Below the pieces are notes generated by a model. It had not been told where the DNA came from, ran no database searches, and saw nothing but the letters and a program-made list of their open reading frames with translations. A stretch of DNA of 64,000 nucleotides from Limnoperna fortunei (lineage: Eukaryota > Mollusca > Bivalvia > Mytilida > Modiolidae). The DNA lies in contig OX104113.1 in NCBI GenBank assembly GCA_944474755.1, forward strand, positions 71,231,917 through 71,295,916, read 5' to 3'. Below, piece after piece: positions 1 to 12,704 of this stretch. Position 1 is the first letter of the stretch; every line of letters starts with the position of its first letter. The translations under genes and the position numbers were made by a program.

Positions 1-99
1 TTTAAATGTTGGATAAATCGGCTTTGTGAAATATACTTTTTATGATGGACTAACCAGTAATAAATCTTCAGAGATTGTTGAAGGCGGAGAACAATTGAA

Positions 100-966
100 G
101 TTGGAACGTATCTTGCAGTATTTCAGCTTTAAGAGATAGGGAAAACAAAATGGAAAACTCGCTAGTAAGATCATTAGGGAGTATAAGAAGCTTGCGACTG
201 CAAATCCTGTACCTTACTTTAAGAGGCATACGTTTTTAGCAATCGATTGTAAAGGATCCGCTATTAATAGGGTTACTCCAAGTATAGCACGTTTTAATAT
301 AATCATCGATAAAAGCGGGACCAGCGTGTACGACAAGTCGTTCCAAGAGAGAGGGATAGGGGAAATGATTGATAAAAACAAGCCGATCCTACTTGTATGG
401 CTCGGAACATGTCATATCACCAGAAAAACAGAGAGGAAAGTCTATTTTCGAAAACCGTTTTATCAGAACATATGGAACTGTCTTACAAATAGTAGGAAAT
501 TAAAGAAACGTTTACAAATGCAAAAAAGGGGCCAGAATAGTCTTTCTTGAATGTCCGTATTACTCAATTTAGAAGTTCAATAGCAGAGATCAGGGCAATA
601 AGGACAATAATAATAATCACCAAGGTGAAAATGACAAGAATAACAACCAACCAAGAGACGTTAGAAGGGACTTGGTTAGTAGTAAGATCAAAGTTTCTGC
701 ACAGGACAACAGACGACAAAGTCAGGTGGAGGAGCACGATAATGTAAGAGTTACGGTGCCAAACAACAGAAGACAATAACAACAATCAAAGTCGGATACT
801 CAAGAGCTCAGCATTGCAGATTATTACAAAACACAGGTCAGGCTATTGAACGACACAGAAATACCCAATTTGGCAAGGGACGTACTTAAGGCACACAAAA
901 GGAAGTTCTTCAGGTGCACAAAGTACAAGAGGAATTACAGGGTCAACCAGTATACTTTCTGACTAC
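100..966 (+). pseudogene. Degraded LINE ORF1 fragment with esterase/SGNH-like region
   Basis: Conceptual translation gives a coherent but broken protein. An open frame runs from about position 154 to 549 (motifs FKRHTFLAID, KSGTSVYDKSF, PILLVWLGTC, ITRK). After a frameshift near 545 it continues as IVFLECPYYSI in another frame, then reads through an N/Q-rich linker to motifs such as SIADYYKTQVRLLND near 810-860. The order of a hydrophobic strand with a catalytic-looking block, then LVWLGTC, then FLECPYYS resembles ORF1-type esterase/SGNH-like proteins of molluscan transposons. CR1-like LINEs are known to carry esterase domains. No start codon, several stops and frame changes: a dead copy. The family name is inferred from memory of similar mollusc proteins and the enzymatic role is untested. 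Confidence 0.45.
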
Positions 967-974
967 ATACCGTC

Positions 975-1205
975 CAAGCTTTTGATGTACAAAATAGTGA
1001 ATTTTGCACAGGAACTTAATAATTCTGGCAAATAGCTAAAGCTGTTTAAAGATTAATTTAAATCTGGTAATAGGACATGTGTACTGTTAGAGATATTGCC
1101 TCAAGCTCTGGATGTATAAAATAGTGAATTTAGCACAAGTACTAAAGGACTTTAGCAAATAGCTACAGTAAAGTCTGGATAGGATATACCGTTACAGACT
1201 CGCAA
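975..1205. repeat. Two diverged copies of a ~110-bp direct repeat
   Basis: The segments at about 983-1085 and 1098-1205 share the pattern 'AAGCT.TGGATGTA.AAAATAGTGAATTT.GCACA' followed by 'GGCAAATAGCTA' and a 'GTGTACTG' motif. They are clearly related but diverged. They follow the broken LINE ORF1 and may be its 3' sequence. The rest of 1205-2000 shows nothing recognisable. Confidence 0.45.
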
Positions 1206-2024
1206 GTGTGTACTGCCGGAGCAAGTGACTCAAGAGATATGTTTTGTTGTTTGTGTTCTTCTCTTTTGTATCTTATTATTAGAGCTTAAAAAGCACAATA
1301 AAAGACAAATAGATTCATATAAAGTGCTGTCAGTGAAGATTTTATAGTCAAAGTGAGATTGACTGAGCATAAAACCGTTATAATAGTGTATGAAGTTATC
1401 TAGACTTGCAGGGGCATGATTTAGGAGATATTGACTCGTGTTTAGTTGTAGACTTACAAACTTGTTAGTACCCGACATAGGAGATATTGTTACGTATATT
1501 AAGATAGGCGATATTCACTCATATTTATTTATATATATGTATATATTCATGTAGATAAGTTATTGTATTGTAGAAAGAGACTATTAGAATTTGACTTCAT
1601 GGTAGGAACATTGGGCCAATGGTGGTTATGATTAATATATTTAATAAAAGTCTGCGATAAGTTTCTTTTTCATACTGTGGAAAGGTGAATGAGATAAGTG
1701 TTAGTTGCTCACAAACACGAAGAGAAGAAGTAAAGAAGGAGTATATGAAACCACCGAGGAATAGCAAGGTATCTGGGTCGAAGACAGCCAGAGGTAATCG
1801 TTATTAGTAAGAGATAAGATACAAACATTGGCTGAGAGACCCGTTTATGCAACAATAGGCAGGAGCACTGCGCTATGTCGTTATAATTCAGATAGAAGTG
1901 ACAACAGTTGACTGTTAGATCAATGTAGGCAATAATTAATTAATTTTACACATAAAAAAACAATAAATATTTGTTTATTTATATCCCAGTGGGCAGTAAC
2001 ACTGGCTTGATTGAAAGGATATTT

Positions 2025-2640
2025 CCCCACTAAGTGGTAATTGTATAAATGCAATATCAACAGTTGTTCCATTGCATTCCCAGATGCTACAATTTACAAT
2101 AAAACCTAGCACCCGGCAAGTCTAAAATAATTGCAATAATAACTAAATAATTGTCATACAAACAAAAAAAACTCCAAGTACAATTAAATAAAGTGTTGCA
2201 TAGAACAGCATCTGATACTATAATAAAAAAGGGGCTGAGCAATATTTGCAATATCACCAGTTATTGCACTACGTAATAAACCACAATATCACCAGCTGTT
2301 TCATTGCATGAATATCTTATCGTTGCACATTAAATAGGAGTTCGATGAATGTTTGCAATAACACCAGTTGTTTCATTGCATAAATAATTAGTTTTTCAAA
2401 ATTTGCAATTATAATTAATTGTTGCAACAGCTATCAGTTTAACTATATTAGCAAGACCAATAGTTGTTAGATTCTATACACTTCCTATTGTTGCAACATT
2501 GCAATAATATCTGCTGTACGAAACTCCTAGGATCAAGGCAAGTTCAATAAAAATAATTTGTTGCAATAGATAACAGTTTATAGTATTTGCAATAACAAAT
2601 TGTTGCATAGTAAACTGTAAGACAGTTTAGCATAAAAAAT
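2025..2640. repeat. Degenerate minisatellite built on TTGCAATA..CACCAGTTGTT..ATTGCA
   Basis: The motif TTTGCAATAACACCAGTTGTTTCATTGCAT and variants recur at roughly 60-75-bp spacing across this stretch (for example near 2050, 2245, 2285, 2350, 2500 and 2590). Copies are diverged, so the array is old. No coding potential. Confidence 0.6.
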
Positions 2641-2687
2641 AAATGAGCAATAGTGCAAGAAAAAACTCCAGTATTAAGGTACAGGAT

Positions 2688-3965
2688 TAGGTATGGAAGT
2701 GCAAACTATGCACCCAGGAATTCACAGACGAAAAGGCTGAATTATTAGAATGTGCGTACTATCAGAGTCCTTTCTGCTGGAGATGTCTAAAATTAAATCA
2801 AGCCGAGTATAAATTATTACGCAAAAGAAAAGACCTTCACTGGTATTGAAATTCAAAATTGAGAAAGAAATAGAAGAGTGTTGCAAAGCATATTTTGAAT
2901 AGTATGAGAGAAGAAGAGGCAAATTAGAGGAAACTGTATTAACACAAAGTCGATAGAGCAGAAATAAAGGCCATAGTAGTTCGTGGAGACAAAAGCATGG
3001 ATAAGGTTAATGCCAAGTTCGAGAAATATAAAGACAGTATGTCTAGGAGAAATAATATAATCATCTTCAAAGCAGTAGAACCGAAAGAAGAAGACCCCAC
3101 AAAGAGAAATGAATAAGATTTAGCAAAAGGGTTACGTAGCATCACAGAGGCCAGCCTCGATACTGTAAAAAAGACTTGGTAAAAAAAGACACGGGAAAGC
3201 CACGACACATGAAAGAGATTTCGATGACGAAAAAAGCAAAAACGAACTCATGTCAATTCTAAACAAATTGTTGGGAGCGGACGAAAACTTTAAGAAGTTG
3301 AGCGTTGTACAAGACATCACATCGAAAGAAAGACAGGATGGATAGGATGGATGGGAGCTGTACAAGAAAGGGAAAGAAACTAAAACGAAGATGAGCAGGG
3401 GGAATTGAATTTTCTTCTAAAAGGCCACCCTGGGACAGAAGGATAGTTAAATTTAAAAAATATAAGTTGTTAACGGAAAAATTGTTTTTAATTCTGCAAA
3501 TAAGGTGTTTTTAATGGTTTGAACTGTTTTTATATAAATGCTGATAGTTTATCCAACAAATTACAAGACTTTAAAGCAAGGGTTCAAAGTAGATAGTGTA
3601 CATTATATGTCATTGGTATTACAGAAATATTTCCGAAGAATAGTAGATTTGCGCCCGGTAAAGCAGAATTCAACATGGAAGGCTATGACATGTGAATTAA
3701 ATGAATACACACATTTGCTACTCATGGGCGACTTTAATAAAAAAAAATCAAAAATTGACTAGAAAAGCTGGAGCTGTAAAGACAAAGAAGGAAGGAACTT
3801 TTTTAAAGGAGTTAGAGACTGTTATTTATTCAAACATGTAACAGAATACACTAGAATAAAGGCCAACTGTGAACCAAGTTTACTTGTCCTAATACTCTAC
3901 AATGATGAGGATAAGGAGGAAAGGATTGAATATAAGAGCCTGTAGACTAAATTTCCGACCATCAA
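2688..3965 (+). pseudogene. Dead non-LTR retrotransposon: PHD-like ORF1, coiled region and endonuclease remnant
   Basis: Translation from 2695 gives a PHD-type zinc-binding pattern: WKCKLC, then LLECAYY, FCWRCLKLN and HWY, where a stop (TGA near 2848) sits at the expected next cysteine. About 3010-3110 encodes KFEKYKDSMSRRNNIIIF, a typical ORF1 strand with SMSRRNNIIIF. After many stops, 3540-3760 gives an endonuclease-like block ending LLLMGDFN, and 3780-3945 continues it (WSCKDKEGRNFFKGV, TEYTRIKANCEPSLLVLIL). GDFN and the EPSLLxLIL block are hallmarks of AP-type endonucleases of LINEs. PHD domains are known in ORF1 of CR1-like LINEs. The reverse transcriptase is absent, and frameshifts and stops show it is inactive. 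Confidence 0.7.
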
Positions 3966-4014
3966 ACCACCAATTGATGCATTTTTGTCTCTAAGCTCCT
4001 GCATGAATTAAGTT

Positions 4015-4620
4015 TGGATTTAAAATATTGATTGGGTTTGAGCACCACTGATGAGTATTGATTAGACGAAATGCGTATGACACCAAGTCAAGATGGTCTA
4101 AGAAAGATTGATTGATTGATTGATTAATGGTGTTTAACGCCCGAGCAGCATTATTTCAGCTATATCCAGGCGATGAACATGAAATGGACTTGAAATGATG
4201 ATGAATGAAAATGGCATGGGACACAAGGAAAAATAGGGGTAACGGATTTTAGATTGCCACTGGCAAATGGGAGGATGGATAGGGTCGGGCAATTCAGCCT
4301 CCTGTAGCGGGATCGAAATCCATACTCATAGCGAATACTACAGCAGCGTTCTTTAACGTGCGAGGAACGTGGCATTTTCCCAACACGGTGCACTAATATG
4401 GTTTGCGGTCAAGTTTTCCGTATTATGGCCTGACAACCCCAGCTTGCCAGGGGTACCCCATTCAACCACCTGGGGCACACATCTAAGTCGGTCTTTAGGC
4501 AAACCGACCTGACACGCCGGTCAGGGTACTGGGCGCTATTTATTCGCCTTTTACGACAAGCTAGCACGACTGCGGTCTATTCTTTTGGCCACCCGGTGCG
4601 TCTAAGAAAGATGTTTTGAG
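4015..4620. repeat. Composite bivalve dispersed repeat (GATT run plus 'GGTGTTTAACGCC' block)
   Basis: Starts with a block GGGTTTGAGCACCACTGATGAG that recurs at about 14685, then a GATT microsatellite (4107-4127), then ATGGTGTTTAACGCC and a GC-richer stretch to the ACCCGGTGCG motif near 4600. I recall similar GATT-plus-TTTAACGCC repeats as widespread in bivalve genomes. Related but diverged copies are at 14645-14870, 44768-45085 and 48254-48570. Short reading frames inside it are incidental. Confidence 0.55.
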
Positions 4621-4639
4621 GGAGAATGTACACCATGTC

Positions 4640-5810
4640 CTTATATATGTATCTTCGAGTCACAAATCCGTCATTGCTACATAAATAATAAAAATTAAAT
4701 ACTGCACAACGTTGACTAGGTTGCTTCACAAACATAAGCCTATCTGAAATACGTATCCTTGAAGTAAAGAACCAGCATACTTAGTTTCATTGCATATGTC
4801 GCAAAAATGAACTTTCCACGGTCAAAACGTATCTTACCACGGTGATATATGAAACTTGCCGTAGAGAGATTGTATCACCAGTACGTGATTAAATACAGAA
4901 AATGACAGTTGACGAAGGAAGACATTATTTTCTTCGAAATATTGTTGGTGGATGTATAAATCATTATTCATTAAGTCATGTACCGGAAGAAAGCTTCATC
5001 GGTAGATCTATTTAATGTTTGATTCTGCTAGTAGAAACAATTTCAGTCGTTTCGTTGGGACTTGGTGGCATCCGTTTAACTAACAGGTTTCTTTCTTAAG
5101 TCCGACAGAACTCTCGTAAATAGTAACATATCTAGCAAGAAAGTAGTTTGACTAAAAGTGTGATTCAGTAAGACATTTACTAGTCTGATTTTAAACCTAG
5201 ATCATACACTAGTTTACCATGCGAGACAGATTAAGTGTTCTCATTACAGTGGTGAAGATACTTGAGTAAAACTAGAACCTAGTGTTTCTCAACCTATATT
5301 TTGCATGTTGTGTTTGTTAGCTAAGACTGATTCATCTCCTGATAGCATTATTCAATGGATTACTGTTTCAAAATTCCCATGGACAATATAAAATCAAGAA
5401 AAACGTTCCTTTCTTCTTAGTTTGTGTCTTGTCAATAGTTGGTTTTCAATGTTCTGCTTCAAATAAATGCTGAGCATAACAGTTCCGTTTTTCTAACAAG
5501 AAGATCAACCATATTTTCATGTGTGGCAGGATTTGTAGACAATAAATTAAAATACTCATATGAAAATACAGCTTTTCTCTTAGTCACTTCAAATTTTTAT
5601 CGACCGAGGACGAAGTGTAGTCCGAGTTCAAAATATAACTCTAGGTTGATACAACTCGTAATGACAAAAGATAATAAGACGATTTTCATACCATTAAAAA
5701 CGAAAACCAGTCAGTATATTTTGTAATCATCCATATATGCAACAAACATTATTTATTCTAAGCCACTTAATTTGTACAGATAAACAAAATGATATTTCTT
5801 GAAATAAAAC
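4640..5810. other. Non-genic AT-rich sequence, nothing recognised
   Basis: No frame with recognisable protein motifs, no inverted termini and no obvious repeat were seen here. Confidence 0.5.
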
Positions 5811-5814
5811 ATAG

Positions 5815-6455
5815 AATAACAACATTTTATAGACTGACAGCATAAATTCATTTCCTAGCAAAAATAATATAGACTGAGCTTTAATTGTAATATGTTGATA
5901 ATTTGAAAGTATTGGAATTGCAAACCTTCAACTCGACCTTGAAGTTAGTGTAATAAAGGTAATACAAAAATCCAAACACCAAGGAAATTTTAAAAAGACA
6001 AACGACAACTAAAGATCCTTAACCGGCAAACTTTAGAACCAACAACCAAAAATGTAGCAACTGCATGCATTTCAAAAGAAATTTATGGGTTAGGCCAGGT
6101 TGTTATTGCACGCCGAACCTACCGCTTTCATTACTGTAATCTTGACTTGGTTTATTGATGAAAATTGATGGTTATTTTATACCTCAGTAATAGGTGTATC
6201 CAATAACCATCGCAGCACAATTACTTTGTCCTAAATTTAAACACTTGCCAAACTATTTGCAATCATTTTCAAGCGACGTAGATAATTTTTCAACAAGGAA
6301 ATGGCATATGTAGTCAAGCGCGGACGAGTCTATTTTTGTAACAACAATTTCATATACTGACAGCATTAATTCATTTCTTTGTAAAAATAATATAATATAG
6401 AACTTAATTGTAATATTTCAACGATTTGAAGTTAATGGAACTGGAAACCTTCACA
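5815..6455. repeat. Diverged direct-repeat pair ~525 bp apart
   Basis: The segment 5812-5935 (ACTGACAGCATAAATTCATTTC, then TTTAATTGTAATATGTTGATAATTTGAA, then GCAAACCTTCA) matches 6340-6455 with substitutions and small indels. The copies share order over about 115 bp. They may be the ends of a degenerate inserted element. Confidence 0.5.
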
Positions 6456-9400
6456 TCGTAAAATATGATTAGCTGATTGCAAAACTCTGATAATTTTTTG
6501 GACTTTTTGGTTCTATTCATGTAATCTGCAAACTTCATTCCGCAAAAATATCAGTTAATCCGCCCAAGTACAAAAAAACACGTGGTAGGAATTGGACTAG
6601 TTAAAAGACAACACAACTATCAATTTATAATTTAATGGTGTAGCGTTTATGGTAATCTGCTGAACCAGTCCTTTGTGAAAACTCAAAATTTTATATTATA
6701 GAAAAGTCTTCTCACAGCCTTCAGTATCCACACAGATAGTTCATAATCAGCGTATAGTGTGTACATTTCACAACTTATGCGTTATTCTAGATCCTGCGAT
6801 CCGATTTTCTAGACCGATCCCTGCTGTTGACTGCTAAACTACTCAAAGAAGGGTTTGTTGCACCTAGGCTGATGTTATCTCTCCAGAAGTTCTACGGTCG
6901 TCACTATGACTTAATTCATCGTTATCAGTGTCTCAAATATGATCTGACATTTTTGCTCTTCATAGGTAGTGATTCCTATTCCTGGATTTCACTTTTCCCT
7001 GGATATGAAAATGAGTAACTCGACCGGTGTCTAATTAGAGGCAGGCCCTGCACACTCGTCTAGAGCACCTGCGTGCACCTAAACATTTGAACATCGGAAG
7101 CAATATCCTGTCTATACAGCATTTACCGAACATTTACCGATCGATCTCTACGTTCTTACAGGAAAAGTACAAATACACTAAATACTCATTCAGTCGGTAC
7201 ATGAACACAATTACAAAAATTTCCGTACTAATTATTACTGAGCTTTGTAATTTAAAAAAAAAAATTGAGGAAAGCAAAAGAATGCTTTGCGGTAGAACTA
7301 TGATTTAACGATATCAGATTTTGTAAAACAAGTACATTGTTACCTGCTGTGCCAACAACTGGATGAAGTCCCAGTAAACTTTAGTATGTAGAACACAGGA
7401 CATGTTAGACCTAGTACCCTAGTTCTCGTTTTCGGATTAACCGTAATTGAATATTTGTAGCGCGTTGTATATCTATATTTACATACGTCAACATATTGAA
7501 TCGAAAGGCTTGTTTTCCAATTTGCCTAAGCTGTAAAATTAATTTTACAGTTAAATTAGTCAAATTATGCCTTTGTTAAACTAAGGCAAAATGGGAACTT
7601 GTGTAGACATCTAATTAAAGATTATATTTTGTTTGTATTTCAAATGATTTTATATTATTTTTCTGTATATTTCTGTAATGTTTCTGGTATTTATGTATGT
7701 TCTGTTTTGGGGGGTTTGGGGGGAGGGTTGTGTTGTTTTAGAGAAGATAAATAAAACATAATTTGAAAGCTGACAACATAAATCATGAAGTTAACATCAA
7801 ATGAACACAAGTTAAAATGATTTTAGGAAGTCAGAGTTTATAGCACTTAATGTTAACACGATGTTGATCTTTGGCAAACTTTAGTATACATTAAGCTAAC
7901 TAAGGAATGGCAAATGTCTGTTTTTGACGTTGGCATACCTTTTTGATTAGTCTGAGCAATCAGTTTTAGATATCTGTGTTTCTTTTTTGATGTCAATGAG
8001 AAGGCTAAGGGAAATATTGCGTTTATTGTCATGATACTGTCTGATACGGAATGTTCCGTTGCATTAGATCCTTTCCGCATTTTATTGAAAGATGGTCGAT
8101 GTTCTCTGAAGTAGTGAAGATAAGTAACTTTATATTGGCTTGTAAGAAAAGCTCCCTTCTGTTTGTGTGCCGCAGCTTATTTTTAAGATCAATTTGATCT
8201 GGTAGTCGGAACTGGTGGTGTTATAGTCGTCTGTCTAGCTCTCTAAAGTAACGATTTGGCTAAGTCATTGGTAGATAAATCTGATAGTTATCTCTGGTCT
8301 GTGCGTCGTATGGTCCGACTTTGAATTTCTTTGTGGTATATAGACGGTAATGGTGTGAGTTCATGTTGGGCTCTAGGTCGTATGGTGTTGAGTTTGCGAC
8401 TTTTTTCATCAAGTGCTTGGTCAGGTTGACAGTTAAATGATTTTCCAATATCTCTCTCTCACTTTCTATCCGGCATCCTCTTTTTTAATTCAACAATTTT
8501 ATTGCACTTTAAAGCTGTTGAACAATATAACCGGCTTACAGCTTTCAGCCGTGTATCCCTGTTAACATTAGTTACTATACAACCAGGGAGATTGTCTAGT
8601 AAATAATGCAGAAAATAAACTATGTTAGTATATCACAATGAGTATTATCCGGCATCCTCGCCAAAACCAGTAGACGCAACGGTATAGCTGAAAATTAGTA
8701 AACCCATGCAAACAAAAACAAATACAGCATATTTTTTATTTGCACATTTTTTCAAATAAAATCTCTAAAACATTTTTCATTTGAAACGCTACGTATTGTA
8801 TATAACTATTGTAAACTTTTTAAAATTTTGAACAGACAAAATCGTCTTATTTTATATTTTGTAATATAAAGCTGGTAATAATCACCTATTAACTTCTCTA
8901 TTATTTACAGAAATTAACCTAAATTCCCATTTCACCTAAATTTTTCTTTTCTCTCTTTACAGCTAAACACGCCAACCAAAATTGTTAGAATTTGATTCTT
9001 ATATTGTCAATTTTCTATTAACCTTTGTGATGATTCGAACTTGCACTGTGTAGACAACATTCGCTTTCACTATTTATGCTGCATATGGACAAAAACAGAA
9101 GTTTTGACTCAATATTCAACAACGCTTTGTTTTTAAGTGCCAGCCTATGTTAGATATTTATCTCATGTGTCATGTTTGAGCAATTATTTGACCGTAATAC
9201 ACTGAACTTGTAAACAATTACTGCTCCTAACCAATTTCTTCTCTTTAATTTGTCTTGTGTAAATGACAGAATGCTTTTTTTGACTTAATATATTGGACAT
9301 TTGAGAATAGGATGTTTCTTCGTTACAAATTAAAGTATTATTGAACGTCTGAAGCAGATGTGAATGTTACCAATTATCAGTTAGAACTTATGTGTTATTT

Positions 9401-10049
9401 GAAACATTGTTTTCAGAATGAAAAATTGGCGTCCATATTTAACCTAAGGAGTTTTATATATTGTTCATTTAAAGCTTTATGTGTTTTCATATTTAGTTTT
9501 ATAGTTTAAAATGTAAACCAATTTGAACAACTCACACGCAAAACATTCTCGTAAGATTCATTTCATTCCTAGCTAAACTAAGATTTTAAAGAAACAATTT
9601 GTTATGTATGCAACTCAAAACAATCGAGATTAGGTAATTAGTTAAAATAACGGGTAGTATTATGTATTTCATGTATTTGACAGTAGCTGTTTCAAAAGTC
9701 TATAAACTACTCCTCTCAGCGAAGACAATATCAGACTCGTTTGAATATTTTATATATTTACTTCGTGTTTTATAAACAATGAACTGGTTGATATATTTCT
9801 GTTTTTGTACATATATCAAGAGATAGTATTTAAGAACGATAATACAAATTATTTGCCTCGTAATTTAATGGTTATGATGGAGTCTGGACTCGGAATTTGT
9901 TGGTCTCCTAAAGCAACAGATTGTCTACTCGCAAATCACTGTTGTTAAATGTACCGGCCAAAACCCGATACGCTAAGGATTTCTCTCACTTCTTCAACTA
10001 ATCCACTAGAAAGCTGTTGCTGTTATGAAAAACTTATTTAAAAGAAATT
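6456..10049. other. Non-genic stretch; only minor motifs
   Basis: No supportable gene. Visible minor features are a G-rich tract at 7709-7728 (GGGGGGTTTGGGGGGAGGG, a possible quadruplex) and an exact 14-mer, TATCCGGCATCCTC, repeated at 8467 and 8647. The short open frames here have no recognisable composition or motif. Confidence 0.5.
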
Positions 10050-11027
10050 ACTGGTTGATACATGGCAAGTCACAAACTGTTAATCCAAATACTTTCTTTG
10101 ATGATAAAAATATTTACTGCTGTGTAGATTCAAGGAAATTAAAATTAAATCTTTCACTTTATCCCGCTTTTTGTTACTGTCACGCCTTGAAAGATCTAAC
10201 AATAGCTCATTGCAGGTCATCTCAGATTTACGTTTTGTATTTACCAATACTTACCTATAGTGTTGAAGATTCCTTTGTTAGTATTCCGCATCTTTCTGGA
10301 ATTTCTCAAAACTAACAATTTTACCAGTGTCGTTGCAAAACCACAGTTTAAGATAAAAAATTGCGTTTTATTGGTTACTTTAGGGGATTCGTTTCTCATT
10401 GGATAACATCTTCGCTAGCCAAAGGTTACGATCCAATACTCTTATCTTCATGTATCGGATCGTAACACTTGGCTAGCGAAGATGATTGGATAATAGCTGT
10501 TTAAAGGTCAATTTGAGATGACCCGTATAAAAATGTGGTTAGGTCTTTCATGATGTGACATTATAAAAAAGATAAAATGTTATTTTAATTGTATTTAATT
10601 GAATTAGATGACGGTAGATAAATATAGCTTATTGTAAAGTACATATATTCTAGTATTCTATTAAAGATTTAGTCATCCGTTGAAAAGCAGTCTTCTTATA
10701 ATCATTATCGAAAATTAGCGATAATTAGCCTAACAAAATACAAGTAAAACAGGTCATTACTCCGTTGTATAAATGTATGCCAGACGGTTGTCAAATTTAT
10801 TGTTTATCTCTTTGTATATTTCGAAACTGTTTTGTAAATTAAAAAAAACAAGCATATGCTTGAATATAGTGGCCATTTTTGCATCTGAACCAAATCTACT
10901 GTGAATTGTGACATGTACATGTATTGTCCTACAAGTATTTATCCTGTGTTTTCATCATGAATAAAGCTGTAATACTACTGGCAAGTGTTTGGCTTAACTG
11001 TTTGTGACTTGCCATGTATCAACCAGT
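10050..11027. mobile_element. 978-bp element with ~46-bp terminal inverted repeats
   Basis: The left end starts ACTGGTTGATACATGGCAAG and continues TCACAAACTGTTAATCCAAA. The reverse complement of the right end (up to 11027) reads ACTGGTTGATACATGGCAAG then TCACAAACAGTTAAGCCAAA, nearly identical. No transposase is encoded, so this is a non-autonomous DNA transposon or MITE. I see no clear target duplication. An unrelated palindrome at 10406-10485 lies inside it. Confidence 0.75.
10406..10485. repeat. Palindromic foldback motif nested in the 978-bp element
   Basis: Left arm CATCTTCGCTAGCCAAAGGT and onward to TTACGATCC (10406-10434). The right arm (10457-10485) is its reverse complement with about two mismatches. 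The loop is about 22 bp. It should fold into a strong hairpin and is probably a nested short foldback element. Confidence 0.7.
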
Positions 11028-11840
11028 GATGTCTGAGCGTAAATCAAATATCCAGTAATCAATCAATCCAATGTCTGGACACTTGTGTACTTTCCAAATA
11101 AACAAGCAGAAAATATCTAGATAAATTAATTTATCATATTTAAACCAACGATTTAACAAATAGATTTGTTTAACATTCTATCACAGTATAAAGAAAATTA
11201 TTCTTCTAATTATTCTTAAGTATGGCGTTACACTGTCCGTCTAAAATATTAAATATAAATTCTAATATGACGTCCTTCAAACGCTTTGGAAACACACCTC
11301 TATTTAAATATTCATTCTAATATGACGTCCTGCTTTAGCTATGTAAACAAAGCCGTGTCAAAATTCCAATAAGTTTAGTTCGCACATGCGTAAACTGCGT
11401 GTTTTGTGTAAATGTAAAAACTGACTTACAAATGCAGTTTGTTATGTGTTATCCCTAATTATCGTTATTGTTAATAATTTAGTTATTTTTAATCTGAATT
11501 CTGAGATTTATATGATTTAAACTACTCCCGATACATTATTTTTTTAACAATTCTACATTCGAATAAATATGACGTCACAATTAGAATTCCGACGTCATAT
11601 TACGCTGAACTGAAAATTTCTCAAACTGTCCTCGGAACGACGAAATTTCGTTAAGATTTCTCAATATTTTTGTTTAAAAGGTACGTACATTCAATAAAAT
11701 GACGAGAAAAAAGTTTATGTCAATTTTATTTGCTCTAACATAATGTTTTATGATATATCGTATTAGTTTAAAAAAAATATTACCACTGAAAGCGTCCTCT
11801 TAGAACCGCTTCGAAATTTTAAAACATTTGTTAGACATAT
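11028..11840. promoter_or_regulatory. Cluster of four CRE-like TGACGTC motifs
   Basis: TGACGTC occurs at 11269-11275 and 11323-11329, a full palindromic TGACGTCA at 11570-11577, and GACGTCA at 11591-11597. The first two sit in a short direct repeat (TTCTAATATGACGTCC). TGACGTCA is the classical CREB/ATF site. No transcript start or coding exon is visible nearby, so a promoter role is only a possibility, and the motifs may belong to a short repeat. The rest of the stretch shows nothing. Confidence 0.3.
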
Positions 11841-11848
11841 TAGAATCG

Positions 11849-11995
11849 AAATAGATTATTGCGAACGGGCTTTATGGCCAGACCTGATATTTGTCAATAT
11901 TTTATACCGAGCGATAGCGAGGTATAAAATGAAGACAAATATAAGGTCTGACCATGTTCTTATTCCCATAAAGCCCGCTGGCAATAATCTATTTC
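11849..11995. mobile_element. Foldback (palindromic) MITE-like element 1
   Basis: The arms AAATAGATTATTGC...GGGCTTTATGG at the left and the reverse complement at the right (ending GCAATAATCTATTT) enclose further inverted sequence. The centre, ATTTTATACCGAGCGATAGC followed by GAGGTATAAAAT, is itself a hairpin. Both sides of the boundary match element 2 (12705-12867): AGAATCG on the left and CTTAAA on the right. Confidence 0.7.
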
Positions 11996-12704
11996 TTAAA
12001 CAAAATACGCCTGTTCCAGCCATTTCAAAAACCCCCGTGTGTTGATGTTTTTGCTTTAAAATTTATTTTATACCTTTGTAAGAAAATCCAATAGATAACA
12101 TGTTTTCACGATATCAAGTCCATTTTCTATTCTATGCCTTTATTTTTTACATGTTACAAGTCTTCCTTGACTTTAGCTACGTTGTGTTTTCAAGGAACGT
12201 TGTGTTGTTTACAATGACGTTCAATGCAAACCGCGAGACTTTTCCCGCCCCCACCACAAACGAATTTACCGTTACGTATCAAAATGAAAACGCAACCGAA
12301 TTTCAAAATGTTGATTAATTGTGGAAAATAACTGTCGATTTAAATTTGCACCATTGTGGATCTAAAACAGGAGCATAAGATCGACTAAATGCGGTAAGCG
12401 GTTTTCATTTCTCAAGCAAACACAGCAACACATGAACAGTCCCAGACACGCCACACGGCAACTGATGTAATGAAGCATTTAATTTTGTCGTTCTTTGTTT
12501 TGATTGTTAAATATCATTTTAAATGTTAACAAATTTGTTTCTTTGTTTTTTAATTTATATTTCTTCGTTTTTTCTACTAAGTTTTACACGAGAAATATAA
12601 TAATTTCGAAACAATGGAGGATCTCGGAAATTGGAATAGCCAAAATAAACCTTTACCTAGGTAGTCGCGAAATGTCAAATTTCTGTATTTTCATATCAGA
12701 ATCG

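Noticed and set aside
10025..10315. 96-codon open frame
   Set aside because: It begins just outside an inverted-repeat element and runs through its terminal repeat. No motif, AT-rich random-like composition.
12100..12318. Small membrane protein gene (72 codons)
   Set aside because: Hydrophobicity follows from T-rich DNA. No conserved motif, splice context or neighbouring exon.
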